DNA from: Begonia masoniana | Taxonomy: Eukaryota; Streptophyta; Magnoliopsida; Cucurbitales; Begoniaceae | Direction: 5' to 3' | Length of the DNA stretch: 64,000 nucleotides | Assembly: GCA_022432975.1 (NCBI GenBank) | Contig: CM039512.1 | Location: forward strand, 34,593,730 to 34,657,729 | Shown here: positions 36,901-46,231 of the stretch, in pieces | Layout of the letters: every line of letters starts with the position of its first letter | Position numbering within the stretch: the first letter of the stretch is position 1 | Made by a program: the position numbers and the translations under genes | Notes under the pieces: generated by a model | Told to the model about the DNA's origin: nothing | Seen by the model: the letters and a program-made list of their open reading frames with translations, nothing else | The model's database searches: none

Positions 36901-37209
36901 AAACTTCTTGGGTTGTTACATTTTAATATTATTTGTTACCTGAATCAATTATACAAGAACATTATGCATGATATAGTCGTGCGAATCAGACATAATATTT
37001 TTAGATACTCTGCAATTGACAAGATCATGAAGTACAACTAACAGATCCGTAAATCATGTTAGATCAGATGGTCTATGGCATATATGCAGACCTTTCCATT
37101 GTTCGAATCAAAAGAAAGAAACCAGCTTACCTTTCTGTCGCCTTGAATGTACTTGAGAAGATTGAGAACTTTCAGAAACTAATGAGATATTTCCTCCATT
37201 CACATCCAT
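22684..37209 (-). CDS. ALIS: ALA-interacting subunit (CDC50/LEM3 family), 8 exons, 350 aa
   Basis: Beta subunit of P4-ATPase phospholipid flippases, needed for their ER exit and activity (family knowledge). Minus-strand exons: 37209-37131, 36300-36239, 36147-36073, 35444-35328, 34130-34060, 32844-32547, 23485-23196, 22744-22684; they sum to 1053 nt with all phases matching and no stop. Start ATG 37209 (MDVNGGNISLVSES). Seen: FTQQKLPACKPVLTP before membrane segment 1 (exon 3, FLLTGILFVPIGIL); VVEIVDRYDTECIP; MKAPIYIYYQLDNFYQNHRR; PIVPCGLIAWSLFNDTY; SDQEDLIVWIRTAALP, FRKLYGKIEEDL; NNYNTYSFGG; STSTWLGGKNDFMGIAY before membrane segment 2. Ectodomain cysteines and NDT/NGT/NIT glycosylation sites fit the family. 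All introns are GT-AG except intron 2 (GC-AG); intron 6 holds the element nest. The usual Trp after LTP is Ser here. Length fits the family (about 350 aa). Which paralogue it is cannot be told. Confidence 0.93.
24730..25960 (+). mobile_element. Fragment K2: gypsy pol tail plus 3' LTR inside element H
   Basis: The plus-strand frame at 24740-24968 has PVPQRPLTRSQTKVHSP, resembling the PLTR/PMTRARAK tail at the end of many gypsy polyproteins. The sequence after it (GGAATTTGTCTTCCCAA..., TTGGCCCTCTTG...) matches K1 (14930). The LTR-like part continues with TTATTATCAATAGAATTGG (about 25575) and CTCTCCAAACCCTCTAGGG. The 122-codon ORF at 25220 has no known motif. Ends are uncertain. Confidence 0.45.
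26228..27130 (-). pseudogene. Decayed Ty3/gypsy gag of element H
   Basis: Minus-strand fragments in order: EEGDLDEWVYEVERFFSLN and EAEKLEAVALCLEGEALAWF (about 26850-26700), then, across frame changes and stops, YRRQLERFASSLGAVLES and FINGLRAEIRAELKVLRP (about 26575-26440), and IEDKI. These are capsid features of a gypsy gag. It is broken by several stops and frameshifts; no zinc knuckle or pol follows. Confidence 0.7.
27895..27959 (+). repeat. (GGT)n tract running into 33 consecutive G
   Basis: GGT repeats from about 27895 to 27926, then G from 27927 to 27959. Strong G-quadruplex potential, but also a classic place for sequencing or assembly error. The ORF across it (Trp and Gly runs) is meaningless. 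Confidence 0.95.
27985..29990. repeat. Six ~330-bp tandem units inside element F
   Basis: The anchor CAACCCTAC recurs at about 27989, 28321, 28585, 28919, 29252 and 29626, giving spacings of about 332, 264, 334, 333 and 374 bp. Units share GACGAGCAATGGT, GGGGCTAGC/AGGGCTAGC, GACAATGGTCT, GGCGAC, GGTTCCTTGTAGC, CTTCTGCTCACTATAGCAG. Minus-strand ORFs of 60-130 codons exist only because units repeat; they lack known motifs. Confidence 0.9.
30281..31179 (-). other. Interior of element G between H and the 5' LTR
   Basis: Element G leader region read on the minus strand. I found no gag similarity. Short ORFs on both strands (up to 117 codons at 30330) have no recognised domain. Confidence 0.4.
36148..36238 (-). 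other. Intron 2 of the ALIS-like gene with a GC donor
   Basis: The only junction that keeps the frame between exons 2 and 3 uses donor TCG|GCTAGT and acceptor TTGCAG. Nearby GT donors shift the frame or hit a stop four codons on. The codon before the junction is TCG where the family usually has TGG (Trp), so two changes lie side by side. Confidence 0.7.
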
Positions 37210-38090
37210 CAAATTTGAATTTCGAACAAACCTCAATCTCAAATGCTGCTTCAAAACAAAAGGAATCTTCCAGTCCATGACAAATGCCAATTCAAGACAA
37301 ATCGCACTTTAAAAATTTATATTATGAGCTTAAAACCTCCCTTTCACAGATATGCTAGTAGGGAAGAAGAGGATATATAAATATTTAAAAAAAAATGTTT
37401 ACTAACCACAAACAGCTCAAAAACACGGATAGAAACTTCAGAATAGAGTATGTCCCGATATCTGTTCCACTATTCACAGGCTCTGAATACAGGGAAATGA
37501 ATATCATGTTTATCATCCTTGGAATGAAGAAAAAAACGAAAAGAGGAACGACACAATAAAATTAATCTTAAAATTTTTAGCTTCGACAATAATTAAACAG
37601 AAAAATTTCGAGAGGGGAGTGAATGATGGATGGATAAAAGTTATAACATTCAGACGATGGGTATGCCCTAAAAATCTTTTACCAATTTCAATTTCTAGTA
37701 AGAGAGTATCATTTTGGTCATCTGTCAGAAACCCAAGAAAGTAACACCAAAATAACAATAAAAAAATAAAAACAGGACTATTTCAGCCTTTCCCGTTATT
37801 TCAACATTTTCCCAGCAATCAAACACCATGATAGATAGATACATTATGGGGAAAGTTCGCGTCCATACATGGGACTTATAACAGAAACCGCGGAGCTGAT
37901 TGAAGAAAGAAAACGGAGGTGAAGAGATAAAATTTCAAAAGTTTGAAGGGGAGAAAATACCTGAACTAGAAAGAGAGGGAGGGAGAGAGATTTAGGAAAT
38001 GGAAACAATCAAAGGAGAAGAGACTGCTTTGAGGAAGAAAAAAGTGTAAGTGCTTAGCTTTCTCTGGAAGAACATCCCTTTTCACATCGT
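37210..38090 (-). promoter_or_regulatory. Probable 5' UTR (with intron) and promoter of the ALIS-like gene
   Basis: No other gene. On the minus strand a donor-like TTCAG|GTATTTTC lies near 37962 after a GA/CT-rich leader (37960-38045), suggesting a 5' UTR intron ending between about 37390 and 37230. In-frame ATGs upstream of 37209 exist, but the family N-terminus fits 37209. Confidence 0.4.
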
Positions 38091-39918
38091 GAAGTTGGGT
38101 GGGACCGATTCGTGTGAAACCGGTCCAATCGAATCGAACCGAACCGAAAATGTTTCATTCGGTATGGTCGGTTCAAACTATGAAAAATTGATTTTAAAAC
38201 CTTAAAACTGGTTTCTTGATTCGGTTGTGGATTCTTGTTTTGAAAACCAATTGAAGAGTAGTTGGTTGGTCCGATTCTAATTAGGAGTAGACCGAACCAA
38301 ACCAGATAATTTATCCTCCTCGACCTTCAACTAGGAGATCATCTCCAATTGATGAGATGCAGGTCATTTTAATTATTGTAACTAATTACAAAACGCTTAG
38401 AACAATAGAAAATCTGACGGAAATCTTGGAGCCTTCAAAAAAATACAAAAGAAACTAAAGTGACAATAGCGACTACGTGCAAGTTTTCACGATACCAAAA
38501 TAACGCATGAATGGTTCAAAAATTACTATACAAAAAAAACTTAAAAATAATCGTAACATCTATTTTTTATAATTAATTAAAAAATAGTTTATTCTTTACA
38601 AGATATCTCTTTATTTTGGACATTGTAAGAACATTTTCATGTATTCGTCATGGACATACTTTTTTAAAGCAAAATTACATTATGTCGCGACCCAAGACAG
38701 ACCAAAACAAAAACGTCAGGTTGAACGACTCATCAAAGAGCACCTAATCACCCAGTTCAAGTCTCAGTTTTATGACAAGAAACTTAACTAAGAAATAAGG
38801 AAAAAACATACGAGATGAATCAAGTCCTTATAATGCTCACAAAATAATAAGATAGTACGATAAATAATTCGAAAAAAATAGAGAATTCTCACCAATGAAT
38901 GATTAAATCTTTCAAGAGGAACAAAAAGAGAACATTTGGAAACATTATTCATCAACCAGCTACTTCCAGTCTCCACGATTTTGAAAATGAAGTCTTTTAG
39001 GTTTAACAATTAATTCATTAGGGATCTATGTACTACACTCAATGCATAAAAAATTGAATTAATCATTTTATTTTAGAAAAACAATGACAGTAAGAAGAAT
39101 GCAGTGCATGTATTTATATTTAAAAAGAGTTTCTTTTCTATTTTAAAAAACAAACTCTACAAAAAATCCATGGATTTAAAAAAGAAAAATTCATTTTACC
39201 ATTTTAAAATAGGTTTCCAAGTCGTTGATGGGGCAAGCGTGGAAAACATGACTATACATATAAGTACCTATAAATAAAATATGTCTCCACTATTTTACAT
39301 ATAAAATAATCCTAGTGAAAATAAAGTCATACACTGACTTTTACACATCAAATACCCAAATGGCGAGTAGAAGAATGGCGACGATTTGTGGATCTAGTCC
39401 ACCACATGAGACAAAAGAAGGGACTATCTAAAGACCACTCAATCGTGTAAAATTCTTATAAGGCATGTAGGGTAATACGAATGACGACAATTCGTAGAAC
39501 CAACTCATCATATACGTGAAGAAATGAGTATTTGCATACCAATATATCATAAAACACCTTGATAAGTTTTAGAGATTCAAAATTAAGCGTACAAACAAAC
39601 ATCTTCACACAGTAGAAGGTGCAAAATAGGAAACATCCTCTAGTTGATTGGTTGTTTTCTCTCAACACAACCCAATGCAAAATCAAAACAATTGGAGGTA
39701 TAATGAATAAAGTGAATTAACCTGTGATTGCTTTAGTTGTTTGGTCTCAACAACCAAATGTACAATGAACAAAAAAAGACACAAAATAACTACAGTCTGT
39801 CCGACATGATTATACTATGAAATACCATGCATGCATAAAAAAAATAAACGTATAAAATTAGAGTACTTTTAGTATAAAAACAGACATGTTGTTAGACAAA
39901 CCTTGTCGAGTTTTATAT
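38091..39918. other. Intergenic, AT-rich
   Basis: 38110-38300 is rich in GAACCGAACCGA and GGTTCGGTT-like motifs, resembling the ends of the MITE at 39919-40676, and may be a relic of a related element. No gene is supported in the rest; minus-strand ORFs near 38788 and 39456 (about 75 codons) have no known motif. Confidence 0.4.
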
Positions 39919-40684
39919 AGGGGTGTTCAAAAGTAGGTTCAGTTTGGTTTTAGGGTCAAACCAAACCGAACCGAACCTACTTTATCGGTTCGGTTACGAT
40001 TTGGTTACAAATTCTAAAAAAAAAAAAAACAAATTAATGTCCTTAAAAATAAATAAAAACGATTAAAAAATAAATCTTAATAAATTATCAAATTAAATAA
40101 ATAATTAGTCCAAATTAGACAATTTAATTTACATGACTCAATAAATTTATAAGTCAATTCATTTTTAATAATACAATTCAATCCCTAATTATTATAATCT
40201 AGCAATTTAATAATCAATGACAAATTGGGTAAAAATCTAACAATTTAATTACTAATAAATATTATTCAATAACGTATTTACTAATTAGATATAATCTAGT
40301 AATTGAATCACTAATTAGCACAATCAATAATCCTATAACTAATTAGGTAAATATTTAATAATTTAATCACTATTTAGTATAATTAAATGGCTAATTTGAA
40401 TTTTAGACAATTGTAGATTTGAATTTTGAACTTAATAACAATTTAGTGAATAATTTCTTAATATTTACTTTCATATTTAAATAATTTTTTAAATGAATAT
40501 TATTTTTATCGATTTTTTCGGTTCGACACTGTTCTTAGGTTTTAGAACCAAAAATCGAACTAAAATTTTTGGTTCTTGAAAAGTATAACCGAAAATCGCT
40601 TCTTATATCTCAGGAACCGACCCGAACCAGACCAAAATTGATCGGTTCGGTTCAGCTTGCTTTTGCAAACCCCTAATTTTATAT
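39911..40684. mobile_element. hAT-like MITE with 8-bp target duplication
   Basis: Element 39919-40676 (758 bp) starts AGGGGTGTTCAAAAG and ends CTTTTGCAAACCCCTAA: imperfect terminal inverted repeats of about 35 bp that include the GAACCGAACC motif. TTTTATAT flanks it at 39911-39918 and 40677-40684. An 8-bp duplication and (T)AGGGGTG ends are typical of hAT transposons. The AT-rich interior has no transposase. Confidence 0.8.
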
Positions 40685-41400
40685 GTGATAGCTCACAAAA
40701 TAAAGTTGTGAAGATCATAATGAAATGTAGTACAGAAATAAATTTCTACTTCGATGATGACAACAACATTACTGACCAGTCGAGTCATGCTATCGAAAAC
40801 AGACATCAGAAATGGAGACATCGCCAGAACGGAAAAGAAAATGACAATCGGACAATGAAATCCTTCATTAAAATCTAGTGTACGGTCTCCCAGTCCACAA
40901 CGGACTTCTCGGCGGTTACCCAGACTGCCGCGACAGATGCCTCAACTCTCGCAGCAAACTTTCTTTGCGGATGCCCATACTGCTACTGCAGAAGTCCACT
41001 CCTAACACCCATCACAAATAACAAAATGTTGGGGACGACGTTATATCAACACTTTTTTTAGAAAAAAAAACTCATTCTTTTCACCGATTTTTATCCCAAT
41101 CGATTCAACAACTTGCATAAACTATAGATTAAACGAAATAACACAAAAAGAGCGAAAGATTTTGAGTTTTTAAACTCGAAATCCAAACCACTAACATAAA
41201 AAAAAAAAAAAAAATCTAACATGAAATGAACGAAAACCAGCTTAGATTCATACTTACCCTTGAAGATCATTGCTAAGAGGCAAAGAACTACACCATGGTT
41301 GCGTAATTGGGAGGTCAAAATGCAAAAAATCGCTCGCGACTGCACTCTTTCTCTCCCTCTCATTCTCTAGTTGGGACGACAAAAGGTGTGGGGAGTCCTT
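40677..41400 (-). other. Possible small spliced transcript, unidentified
   Basis: On the minus strand a leader-like sequence with ATG near 41271 (ATGATCTTCAAG) meets a good donor G|GTAAGTATG (about 41257), then a T-rich stretch, then a possible acceptor GTGTTAG|GAGTGG at about 41007. Splicing would give an ORF of only about 33 codons that I do not recognise. It could be the first exons of a gene disrupted by the MITE, an RNA, or chance. Confidence 0.25.
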
Positions 41401-41962
41401 CCCCCTTTTTATAACAATAAAAATTTGCAGATATTACTGTTAATATATAGATATCTACTCTGTTTGTCACAACCTCTTTTACTTCCTGTTAATGATGATG
41501 ACTGTTTCAATCACTTCAACTATCACATAACAACCATTTGCTAATTCTTCTTCTCATAAATAACACGTGTTAAGTTTATTTAACATCATAAGGCAGATCT
41601 AGGTATATATATATATATATTATAATATTATGGCTCACATGTAGTATAACACCCATTAAAAGTGATTATAATAAAGTTTTATGTTTGCAACTTTATAGTG
41701 TATTGGATAATATGGTTATTTATATATGTAGATACAGACCGAAGTCCAACAACATCTCATGAGTCAGAAAGAAGAGTCAAGCAACGTGCGATCTGAATAT
41801 CAAACTCCGTTACGCAAGTTGTTAGTGAACAATGATCATCTACGAAGCAACCCGTATGAACAATAATAATACCCTGATCAGGTTTAGGAATTTGAAACCC
41901 AAGGAGTCCGTCATCATTGCCGTATTACTCATTTCGTGACGTGGATGTTAGACAACCAGATG
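41401..41962. other. Intergenic spacer left of LTR D
   Basis: AT-rich, includes an (AT)n run near 41606-41620. No gene seen. Confidence 0.4.
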
Positions 41963-44806
41963 TGTAACGCCCGGGTTTTTGGTTTTCTGCTTATTAAGGT
42001 TATATTCATAAATATAGTAATTTAAGTCCGTTTTACGAGCGGAAAGTTTTGTTAGAACCCTAGGAATTAATTAGAATATTTAGTGGAATAAGGAAACTTC
42101 GGAGAATCCAAATCGATAAGCTGAATAACAAAATAGGTAAAACATTAGGGTGATGGGCAAAGTTATAATTATGAGTTAATGTTTTTTTTAAAAGAAATAA
42201 ACCCCCCCACCCCACCCCAACCCAACCTAACTCCACCCCACCCCCTTCACGCAGTTCACTCTGCAGAAGAAAAACACTCTTCCCCCCTTAAGAGATTTCT
42301 TCTCCCACGGCGATTCCTCCTTCGGCCAACAATTCGTCCCTCCAACGATCGATTTCTCTTCCGTTTTTCCTTCAACAATCAAAGCCTAGGTAAGCTTTAA
42401 GTATTCTAGACATTTAGTTTTCTATTTAGGGATTTATACCGGTTAGGGTTTTCGATTTAGGGTTGTTAAATTGTAGGGTTAGGTTAGAAATCGATAGTTT
42501 TATCGTATTTATGGCTAATAATGGTGTATTTATGATTGTTGGTGATAGTTAAGTTGGAAGAATGAGTATTGGTTGGATTTGGAGGTTGAATGAGTATAAA
42601 TGCCATTAATGGAGGTTAGAGAATTTGTGAGCGCAAAGTGCTTGGTGAAATGCCTGAATGACATAAACCAAAGTTTTAGGATATTTGTCTTAGCTAGGAG
42701 TTTTGTTTGGATTTAGAAACGGTTTATGTAAAGTCGATTCTAACGATGAATTGTCAAATGTCTTAGGTAACAAAGCTAGAAGTGAGGTGCTCGGCATTGC
42801 TAAGGATGCCAGGTAGGTGTGTGTTAGGTTTCCGGCCTTTAAGGCCTTACATCGTGACAATGCTAGGTTGATTGAGTTTTATTGATTTCGGGGCTTTGAT
42901 GAGCCGGGTAGCCTAGGATGTTCATTACTTGTTACGTGTAGTATTTGATGAGAGTTATGTATGTTTTACGAATTGTCTTTGATGATTGTCAACTATTCTA
43001 AGTGCATTTCTTCGCATGCATCATGTTTTCTTTAAAGGCATACGAAATGGTTTTACATGCATGCTTTCAAGTAAACGAAGTAAAGAATATGTAAAGTATG
43101 TAATTGGATAAGTGTGGGTAGCGTATGAGTAGGGCAGGGCACGTTCATGACAACTCACGGGGCAAGGCAACTACACCCATTAAATGACAACTCACGGGGC
43201 AAGGCATGTGGTCTACGGGGCAGACGGGGTGGTGACTATGCCTACTCTGCGTGGAATCCCCTTTATCCCCATGTCATGTATAACTTTCAAGAAATGAAAT
43301 GAACATGTTTTACGAAAATTATGCACTCACGTATATGTTATGTTTAGTGCACTCCTTATTAAGCATTAGATTTAATGTTTAATTCGTATGATGTAGGTGA
43401 CGAGGTTGAAGGTGATAACCCTCCTTTTGACGACAAAGTATAAGTGGTCGACAGATGGTGCTCATGGCAGGCGAGAAGTGTTTTGGCATGGCTAACGGAC
43501 CCGTGGGTGTGCTCCGAGCAACGTTTTGGTAAATGTAGGTGAATATGATAGATGTAGGATTAGTTGGATATGATTTGGATGTATAATGGATTGCTTGGAG
43601 ATATTGTTGTTTTGGGTAAATTTTTGATGAATGGGTTTACTTTGGGATGTTTTTATGAGTTTCCGCTGCATGTGTTCGTTATTGATAAAATGGATAGATA
43701 TCAGATTCAATTTGATGATTTCGGTATAGGGAGATTGTGAATAAATCTGTAGTTATTAGGTGGAGATAGATGGGTAAATTGAGGATATATTATTGTTGAT
43801 GTTTTTAGGTAAAAGTGGGTGAAAAAGCAAAGAAAAAGGGAGAAGAGAAGAAAGAAGGGGTGCGCTAGGCGCACGGCAGAGGCACGATGGGCGCGCAGGG
43901 GCGCGCTGCCCTGCCTTGCCGATGGATCGGTGCCTGATGGCCAATCCATCGGCGGAGGCGCTAGAATCTGGCGAAAAACTAGAGCGCCCGCCGATCCATC
44001 GGCGCTCATGGCCGATGGATCGGCCAATTTTCTGGGCAAAACGCCTGGCACCCGAGAGGGTGCCGATGGATGGGCTGAGCAGCCGATCCATCGACTCTCG
44101 TGGGGCGCCAAGCACGAAGCGTGCATGCAAGGCACGCGAGCGGTGGGCGCACGACGTGGGCGGACAACGTGCGGGGCAGAAGCGCGAGGAGCGTGGTAGG
44201 CACGCGGTGCGTGCGATGCGTGTGTCGTCGCCATGCGGTAGGTGCGTAGTGCGAGCGGCGTGGCCTGGTGCGCGCGGGGCATGCGCCATGGCCGCGTGGT
44301 AGGAGCGCGGTGCGTGCGGCGTTGCGTGGTTCGCGCGATGCTTGCTGTAGGAGCGCGGTGCGTGCGGCGTGGCGTGGTGCGCGCAGTGCGTGCGCCATGG
44401 TCACACGGTGGGTGCCCGGTGCACGTGACAAGTGAACGATAGGCGAGCGGCATGGTCTGCCTGATGGCGCGTGGGGTGATGCATGATGAGCGCGCGGGGC
44501 GTGCGACACGGGCGCACGGGGCGTGCGACACGGGTGCGGGGCGCGCGCCGTGGGTGGGGGCCGCGTGCCGAAGGTTGGGGCCCCCCATGCCCATGTCTTT
44601 CATGTTCTCTTGGGTCCCAAGTTTAAAGTGATATTTTTCGACCCTAAATGAGTCCTTTTACGTACGTTTTAAGTTAGGGTTTAAATGTCGATAGAAGGGG
44701 ATCGATTATCAAAGTCCGTTCTTTAAAGTGTTAAGGAGAAAAACGAAAAATTTTATGCCAACGAACGGTGATTGAGTTAAGAGTATGTCACGGCCAGTCC
44801 GTGACA
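41963..44806 (+). mobile_element. Large LTR D (plus orientation)
   Basis: Starts TGTAACGCCCGGG and probably ends GTCCGTGACA (2.84 kb). Modules: donor GCCTAG|GTAAGC (42389/42390), second donor GCCAG|GTAGGT (42812/42813), stem-loop GGCC-TTTAA-GGCC (42834-42846), GCATGCATCATG (about 43013), two CAACTCACGGGGCAAGGCA units (about 43150-43206), acceptor-like TGTAG|GTGACG (43396/43397), hairpins (43918-44098), a GC-rich block to about 44580, then AT-rich 3' part. No target duplication found (AGATG against ACCCT). ORFs up to 298 codons in the GC-rich block are Arg/Ala/His/Pro-rich and reflect composition only. Confidence 0.65.
43918..44098. repeat. Hairpin cluster in LTR D (CCGATCCATCGGC)
   Basis: CCGATCCATCGGC (43991-44003) and its exact complement (44011-44023) form a 13-bp stem with a 7-base loop. 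Further GATCCATCGGC/GCCGATGGATC arms lie at about 43919-43953 and 44069-44096. It is in the same relative position as the clusters of A, B and C1. Confidence 0.8.
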
Positions 44807-45248
44807 ACCCTAATGGGATTGGGGTTGCCACAGGATTTTCTCCTGATACTTTGACACCAAGACCGTCCAAAGTATCATGATGATCTATCCTCTATCACAA
44901 CTAAATTAAAATCATGTATCAATGGTAAACATGTAAATCGTACATATATATGCAGGTAAAAGAATGACCTGCTGGAAAGCAGACCCTGTTAGGTTTTCAT
45001 GGGTGATAGCTCACCAAAATAGAATTTTTATACAATACAGTGCAAATAATATAAAACTCTTATATTTACGCAAAGCGTTTCTTCTTCTAACTGCAGGCGC
45101 AACCTCAGCAACTGACTAGAAGTCCTCGAAGTCGTTTGAGCCTAACGTAAAACTAAAGTTAGATTGTCCAACTTAACACTAAGGGGAGACACTAGGTGTA
45201 GTGACCCTTATCCTATTCCCTTAATTTCTCGTATAAAATTTTTCTTTT
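44807..45248. other. Unassigned sequence between LTR D and LTR A3
   Basis: No gene. Includes GATACTTTG...CAAAGTATC (about 44856-44887), a 9-bp inverted repeat. By position it was joined to 60796 onward before A3 inserted. Confidence 0.35.
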
Positions 45249-45907
45249 TGTAACACCAAGTAAATTCTAAACTTTTAAATTCTAAATCATGGTTTTGTTT
45301 AGTAAATCAAGGTATAAATAGTGGAAAACAATTTAAATGAAATAATTATATTAAAAGAACAATCGACAGAGTGAGGGGAGGGGAAAATTGCCCGAACCAA
45401 TATTTTACATAGGCGATCGATCGGCTGAAGACAGTGTAACGCCCCGAGTTATCTGAACCCAGTTTGTCACACAAACTCTGTACATGACTAAAATCTCTAC
45501 CATATTTGTAAGGCCCCGAGTTTTCTGAACCCGGTTTGTTACACCTGAACCCGGGTATTACTAAGAAACCTTGGACCGAATTTAAAACTTTCTACGGAAT
45601 TCAAATTTTTAACGTTTGATAAAACATGAAGACTTGCAGCGGAAAAATTCTTCGAGCAAAATAGAATTGAGCAAAACTATGCAACAGTGTTTGAATGATT
45701 GATTAAAATATTAAGAAAATAATTCAGCCGGAAGGGATAAAGGTTTAAGTGTAAATTACTTAAAATTTAAGAAAGTCAAACACACCATCCGGAGAACGAA
45801 GTCAACCGGAAAAAACTGGCTTAGAAGGCTTTTCCTAATAACAAAACGACAAAGTTTTGGCTACATCATCCGGTCACAAAACGACAAAGTACATCCTTTA
45901 TCTACCG

Positions 45908-46165
45908 GTGACGTCAGCCGGATGATTTCTTCATCCGATCGACTTTACCCTACATCCACCGGTGACGTCAGCCGGATGATTTTCTCATCCGATCGACTTT
46001 ACTCTACATCCACCGGTGACGTCAGCCGGATGATTTCCTCATCTGATCGACTTTACTCTACATCCACCGGTGACGTCAGCCGGATGATTTCCTCATCCGA
46101 TCGACTTTACTCTACATCCACCGGTGACGTCAGCCGGATGATTTCCTCATCCGATCGACTTTACG
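45908..46165 (-). repeat. 54-bp x 5 array with GGATGA/TCATCC hairpins
   Basis: GTGACGTCAGCCGGATGA recurs at 45908, 45962, 46016, 46070 and 46124. Each unit holds GGATGATTTCCTCATCC, a 6-bp stem and 5-base loop, plus TGACGTCA, a palindrome equal to the CRE/bZIP core. It occupies the position of the hairpin cluster in the B2 LTRs (52600-52850), which also carries TGACGTCATC. Confidence 0.9.
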
Positions 46166-46231
46166 ACAAGTTCCAACCATATCTTTCGATAGACAACTAA
46201 ACAACAACTCAATCTCTGCCGGTAGACTTCA

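Noticed and set aside
37210..37290. In-frame upstream ATG for the ALIS-like gene (MAFVMDW...)
   Set aside because: The extension is hydrophobic/basic and unlike family N-termini; ATG 37209 gives the usual short Ser-rich cytosolic tail, and a 5' UTR intron acceptor may lie in between.
43707..44603. 298-codon minus-strand ORF, Arg/Ala/His-rich
   Set aside because: Composition effect of the GC-rich LTR block; no domain, and other frames of the same block are also open.
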